Shown here: positions 14,763-17,641 of the stretch, in pieces
Layout: every line of letters begins with the position of its first letter
Numbering within the stretch: the first letter of the stretch is position 1
NCBI GenBank assembly: GCA_001771235.1
Contig: METF01000125.1
Coordinates: forward strand, 1 to 17,641
Reading direction: 5' to 3'
Length of the DNA: 17,641 nt
Origin: Candidatus Zhuqueibacterota bacterium RBG_16_48_16
GTDB taxonomy: Bacteria; Zhuqueibacterota; Zhuqueibacteria; Residuimicrobiales; Sediminimicrobiaceae
Program-made: the position numbers and the translations under genes
The notes under the pieces: generated by a model
The model's database searches: none
The model's input: only the letters and a program-made list of their open reading frames with translations
What the model was told of the DNA's origin: nothing

Positions 14763-15518
14763 TTATATAATTTCCAGGGAACTCCGCAGCAGCCAGCCCA
14801 CTTTTCCATCCGGCAGCGAAATTTGATAATAATCGCCGGACTGGCCATGCAAATTGACTTTCGCGCCCTGGTGCAGCGCGAAAACCTCTGTTGCGTCACC
14901 GGCAGGAGAACTTTGCACTTCGATCTTTTCAGCCAATATAATACCCTGGCGATTTCTCAGGTCGTCGCGCAGGCGGTATGCAAAAATAACAGAGGTAAAC
15001 AGGAATAGAACCAAAAATGTCGCAAAAATACCTTTTGCATATCTTTTCACCCCGGCCCGTCGGATGAGCATTCTCAGAATCAAAGCCGAAACCCATATTA
15101 TATGAAAGAAAACCAAAATCAAGGCAAGCTGGTTTTTGCTGAGCGTGTGTGCCATGACTTCAATGGCTCTGCCGATAAAATGCTGCGGCGGCACGACAAT
15201 TTTGTCAACCACATAAAGTTGAGCGAGCTGCAAATTATAGCTGATATCTTTATCGCCGGGTGATAGTTTTTTTGCCCTCTCGTAATTTAGAATGCACTTG
15301 CCAATGTCGTTCACTTTAAAATAGGCGTTGCCAAGATTGTAATATAGCTCGGCGCTTTCGTATCCCAGAGATAATGCGGATTCAAAATCACTGACGGCAT
15401 TTTGATATTCCGTTTGCTGATAGGCTTCGACGCCCTTGTGGAACAGGACAACCGCCTGGTCGACTTCTGCTCTGGGTGCAACTGCTAATGATAATAATGT
15501 GCCAATAAGAAGAACCAT
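14763..15518 (-). CDS. batE: BatE-like protein: TPR repeats, two membrane spans, C-terminal SH3-type domain
   Basis: A 251-aa envelope protein of the Bat (Bacteroides aerotolerance) system. A signal or anchor segment (1-17) is followed by TPR repeats (about 20-90, with FHKGVEAYQQTEYQNAVSDF and ELYYNLGNAYFKVNDIGKCI). Two hydrophobic spans follow at about 130-150 and 163-181. A bacterial SH3-like domain closes the protein (about 193-251, IEVQSSPAGDATEVFALHQG to DGKVGWLLRSSLE). This order is that of BatE. It starts six bases after the batD stop, so it is co-transcribed and probably coupled. The ATG is the only possible start, since an in-frame stop lies just upstream. The precise biochemical role of BatE is unknown. 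Confidence 0.88.
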   Translation of the reverse strand: MVLLIGTLLSLAVAPRAEVDQAVVLFHKGVEAYQQTEYQNAVSDFESALSLGYESAELYYNLGNAYFKVNDIGKCILNYERAKKLSPGDKDISYNLQLAQLYVVDKIVVPPQHFIGRAIEVMAHTLSKNQLALILVFFHIIWVSALILRMLIRRAGVKRYAKGIFATFLVLFLFTSVIFAYRLRDDLRNRQGIILAEKIEVQSSPAGDATEVFALHQGAKVNLHGQSGDYYQISLPDGKVGWLLRSSLEII

Positions 15519-15524
15519 AAAAAT

Positions 15525-17369
15525 TTACAGAGCTTTCTCGAGTTGAATGATCGCTTGATTTGCTTTTTGATAAAATAAGGACATCTCCTCCCTGCCCGTG
15601 GTGGCCGGTGCAAACCGCTGGTAATCGCAGGTTCGGATGAGCTCGATATAATTCTCGATCAAATCGTTATCCAAATTGCGTTTTCTTAAAAGCCGTTCCA
15701 GCTCGTCGCTGATGATGCCGGCTGCTTCAAGATCGAGCTTGTTGGCAGCAAAGCCTAATAACGCTCCGGATATTTCTGCGTAAAATTCCTTCTGTGTTTT
15801 TTCATTTTGCAGCGCTCTTGCTTTGCTCAACTGCTTTTGCGCCAGGCGATTTGCCCGGCGACTTCTCGCATACGCCTTATTTCCCGCTAACTGCTCCTGG
15901 CGCTTTACAGAGCCAAATGCGACGGCGACAGCAAGCAACGGCAAAGCAAGTAAGATGGCGAATAGATAGCTGTTATAAAACTCTTTACCTTTTTGCCGCA
16001 GATCGGTGCTGCTCAATTTGATGAAACGGATATCCTGCCCCACAAGACGAACTTCTTCTTTGCTCAGGCCCGCTCCCACCACAATTTTATCTTCCCTTCC
16101 TTTAGCCACGTTCACCTCAAACTGGGGCGACGACAGCGTCTCGTAGGTCTTTTTCCGCGGATTAAAAAAAGAAAAGGTAGCGGGCTTTATTCTTTGCTGA
16201 CCGGGAAAACGCGGCACCAGGACGTATTCAAAGGTCTTTTCGCCGGAGATGGTAGCGCCGCTCCGCGCTATCGATTGGGTGACTTTTGGCTCGTATTGCT
16301 CAAAATCCGGGGGGATCGCCACATTGGGATTGGGCAAAAGATTTATATTGCCGGTGCCGGAGATTTTGATCCTGAGCGTGATCGCCTCATTGGTGGTGAC
16401 ACTCGATTTATCCAACGAGGCGCTTAAATTATAGTCGCCGACCGCGCCGGAAAAAGACGGCGGGCGATTTTCCGCCGGCAGCGGCAATACATTCAATTTC
16501 ACCGGCAAAGACGAAATGGTCTTTTTGACAGTCGGATTGAAAAACGGGTCGTCGAAAAAACTGTCAAATATATCGCGGCTTCTTCTGCTGCGTCGTTGTC
16601 GTACATCGCAGGTGAGCGTCATCGGGCCGATCTCTTTGCTGCCCGAGGAGGCGGGGAACAACGCCGTCCTCTTCAAGTCGGCAACAATATATTTGCGGCC
16701 GTTGATCACTTCTTCCCGCGTTTGCGGCTGCCCCTGCATCTCAAATTCCTCGGCCCAAAAACCGGCTGTGTCCGGGGCTTTGGTGATGCTGTAGCTGGCG
16801 ACGGCCACTTGTGTGTAAATGCGAAAGGTAACGACCACAGGCTCGTTTTGATAGATCGTGCGCTTATCTACGATAGCCCGCACGTAAAGCTCTTCATCTG
16901 AGGCGGCTTCCTGATCGGTGGGGGATGGCTGCGATGGCGATTGCGCTGGCTGCTGAGCCTGGCCGGCAACCGTTATTTGGATCGGTTTTGATCGATAGCT
17001 GTTTCCCTTGTAAAGCACTTCAAGGGAAGGGATAGTGAACTGCCCCTCTTTCTTTGCCAGATAATAATAAGAAAAGGACCTGGTTATTGACATTCTGCCG
17101 TTGATAACCTGGATATTTTGCGAGCTGCCGCCGGAGCCAAGGAATGACAAAAATTCTTCCATATCCGGCAACTGCGGCGGCTGAACGGACTGGGCGCCTT
17201 CGCCGGACAAATCGACGGTCAGCATGAGCTGCTGATTCACAGCCAGTGTCGTTTTGTCCGCAGAAACATCGACGGATAACGGCTGTGCCTGACAAAAGGA
17301 TATGCCGATACAAAAAATGAATAGTGTCGTTGCTCCCCAAAAATTATGCTTTCGAATCGTGTTTTTCAT
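15525..17369 (-). CDS. batD: BatD family protein
   Basis: A 614-aa membrane-anchored periplasmic protein of the Bat system, which is linked to oxidative-stress tolerance and envelope integrity, usually beside a MoxR ATPase and the von Willebrand proteins BatA and BatB. A signal peptide (cleavage probably after CQA, residue 28) precedes Ig-like beta domains. The N-terminal one (from about 30) contains LSVDVSADKTTLAVNQQLML. Two further ones lie at about 161-300 and 320-425. The motif GQDIRFIK (444-451) is typical of BatD. A single membrane span follows (about 474-489), then a basic, helical cytoplasmic tail (490-614). The Pro/Gln/Ser spacer at 135-155 is probably a flexible linker. It starts 24 bases after the batC stop. 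Confidence 0.93.
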   Translation of the reverse strand: MKNTIRKHNFWGATTLFIFCIGISFCQAQPLSVDVSADKTTLAVNQQLMLTVDLSGEGAQSVQPPQLPDMEEFLSFLGSGGSSQNIQVINGRMSITRSFSYYYLAKKEGQFTIPSLEVLYKGNSYRSKPIQITVAGQAQQPAQSPSQPSPTDQEAASDEELYVRAIVDKRTIYQNEPVVVTFRIYTQVAVASYSITKAPDTAGFWAEEFEMQGQPQTREEVINGRKYIVADLKRTALFPASSGSKEIGPMTLTCDVRQRRSRRSRDIFDSFFDDPFFNPTVKKTISSLPVKLNVLPLPAENRPPSFSGAVGDYNLSASLDKSSVTTNEAITLRIKISGTGNINLLPNPNVAIPPDFEQYEPKVTQSIARSGATISGEKTFEYVLVPRFPGQQRIKPATFSFFNPRKKTYETLSSPQFEVNVAKGREDKIVVGAGLSKEEVRLVGQDIRFIKLSSTDLRQKGKEFYNSYLFAILLALPLLAVAVAFGSVKRQEQLAGNKAYARSRRANRLAQKQLSKARALQNEKTQKEFYAEISGALLGFAANKLDLEAAGIISDELERLLRKRNLDNDLIENYIELIRTCDYQRFAPATTGREEMSLFYQKANQAIIQLEKAL

Positions 17370-17393
17370 TGAAAAAATCGTTTCCGTCCGGAT

Positions 17394-17641
17394 TTACCAA
17401 TCTTTAGCAACTCTTCCGCCCGCAGGCATATTCTGCTTGCGGGCATCTTGTACATCTTGCTGGTTTTCCTGCAAGGCGTCCAGGATACGCTCGGCATCCT
17501 CTTTGGAAATATCTTCCTCGGAAGGCTGCGGTTGCTGCTGTCGTTCCTGCTCCTGCTCTTCCTGTTCGTTATTTTGCTCGGATTGCTGTTCCTGCTGCTG
17601 TTGCTGTTCTTCTTGCTGCTCTTGCTGATCCTTCTGTTGTT
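17394..17641 (-). CDS. batC: BatC-like protein, C-terminal 81 residues, cut by window edge
   Basis: The frame is open from the window edge to TAA at 17394-17396. The visible end is very rich in Gln and Glu (for example EEQQQQQEQQSEQNNEQEEQ), followed by SEEDISKEDAERILDALQEN and the terminal VAKDW. BatC proteins are TPR proteins with just such an acidic, Gln-rich tail, a DALQ-type helix and a basic end closing in KDW, and they sit directly ahead of batD. The TPR part and start codon lie beyond the right edge. Identity rests on the tail and on the neighbouring batD and batE. Confidence 0.8.
   Translation of the reverse strand, partial: QQKDQQEQQEEQQQQQEQQSEQNNEQEEQEQERQQQPQPSEEDISKEDAERILDALQENQQDVQDARKQNMPAGGRVAKDW

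Noticed and set aside
17302..17628. Plus-strand frame with a Cys/Ser-rich end that looks like a metallothionein-type protein
   Set aside because: It is the antisense of the CAG/CAA-rich Gln tract of batC; the repeats of Cys and Ser follow from that codon use.

Overview
The window looks like chromosomal DNA of an uncultured diderm bacterium of the FCB superphylum, perhaps near KSB1, Calditrichota or Zixibacteria. This is inference, from a TonB receptor with an N-terminal carboxypeptidase-regulatory-like domain, a PorV/OmpP1-type barrel, a Bat operon (batC-batD-batE) and the look of the partial 16S rRNA. No tree was computed. The window opens inside the 16S gene and closes inside the Gln-rich part of batC, as metagenome contigs often do.

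Layout. Almost everything is on the minus strand, so transcription runs from high to low coordinates. At the left edge, 1-985 is the 5' two thirds of a 16S rRNA, with a leader (986-1242) holding two good sigma70-type promoters and boxA-like sites. Upstream lie smpB and tyrS as a two-gene operon. Next is a small tRNA region: tRNA-Leu(CAG), the only plus-strand gene, then a 175-bp palindromic insertion-like element, then tandem terminators and tRNA-Asn(GUU) on the minus strand.

From 3.9 to 17.6 kb the window is mostly cell-envelope genes. A beta-propeller lipoprotein overlaps a TonB-dependent receptor. A YhaM-type OB-fold/HD 3'-5' exoribonuclease stands alone. A YjbH-like outer-membrane barrel follows, with its own promoter and an adjacent palindrome. 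A predicted lipoprotein carrying a TonB C-terminal domain sits next to a small barrel protein. A PorV/OmpP1-like barrel lies behind a very unusual lipoprotein with a Tyr/Trp/His-rich domain and a Ser/Arg tail. At the right edge is batC-batD-batE, followed by a tonB gene.

How the genes may work together. rRNA, tRNA-Leu, tRNA-Asn, tyrS and smpB are translation and ribosome-rescue functions. The rest suggests energised outer-membrane transport (TonB plus receptor), outer-membrane barrels and lipoproteins, and the Bat stress/envelope complex. The least explained genes are the aromatic/RS-like lipoprotein (12805-13854) and the lipoprotein-borne TonB domain (10417-11232). No CRISPR array, transposase, phage gene or toxin-antitoxin pair is visible.
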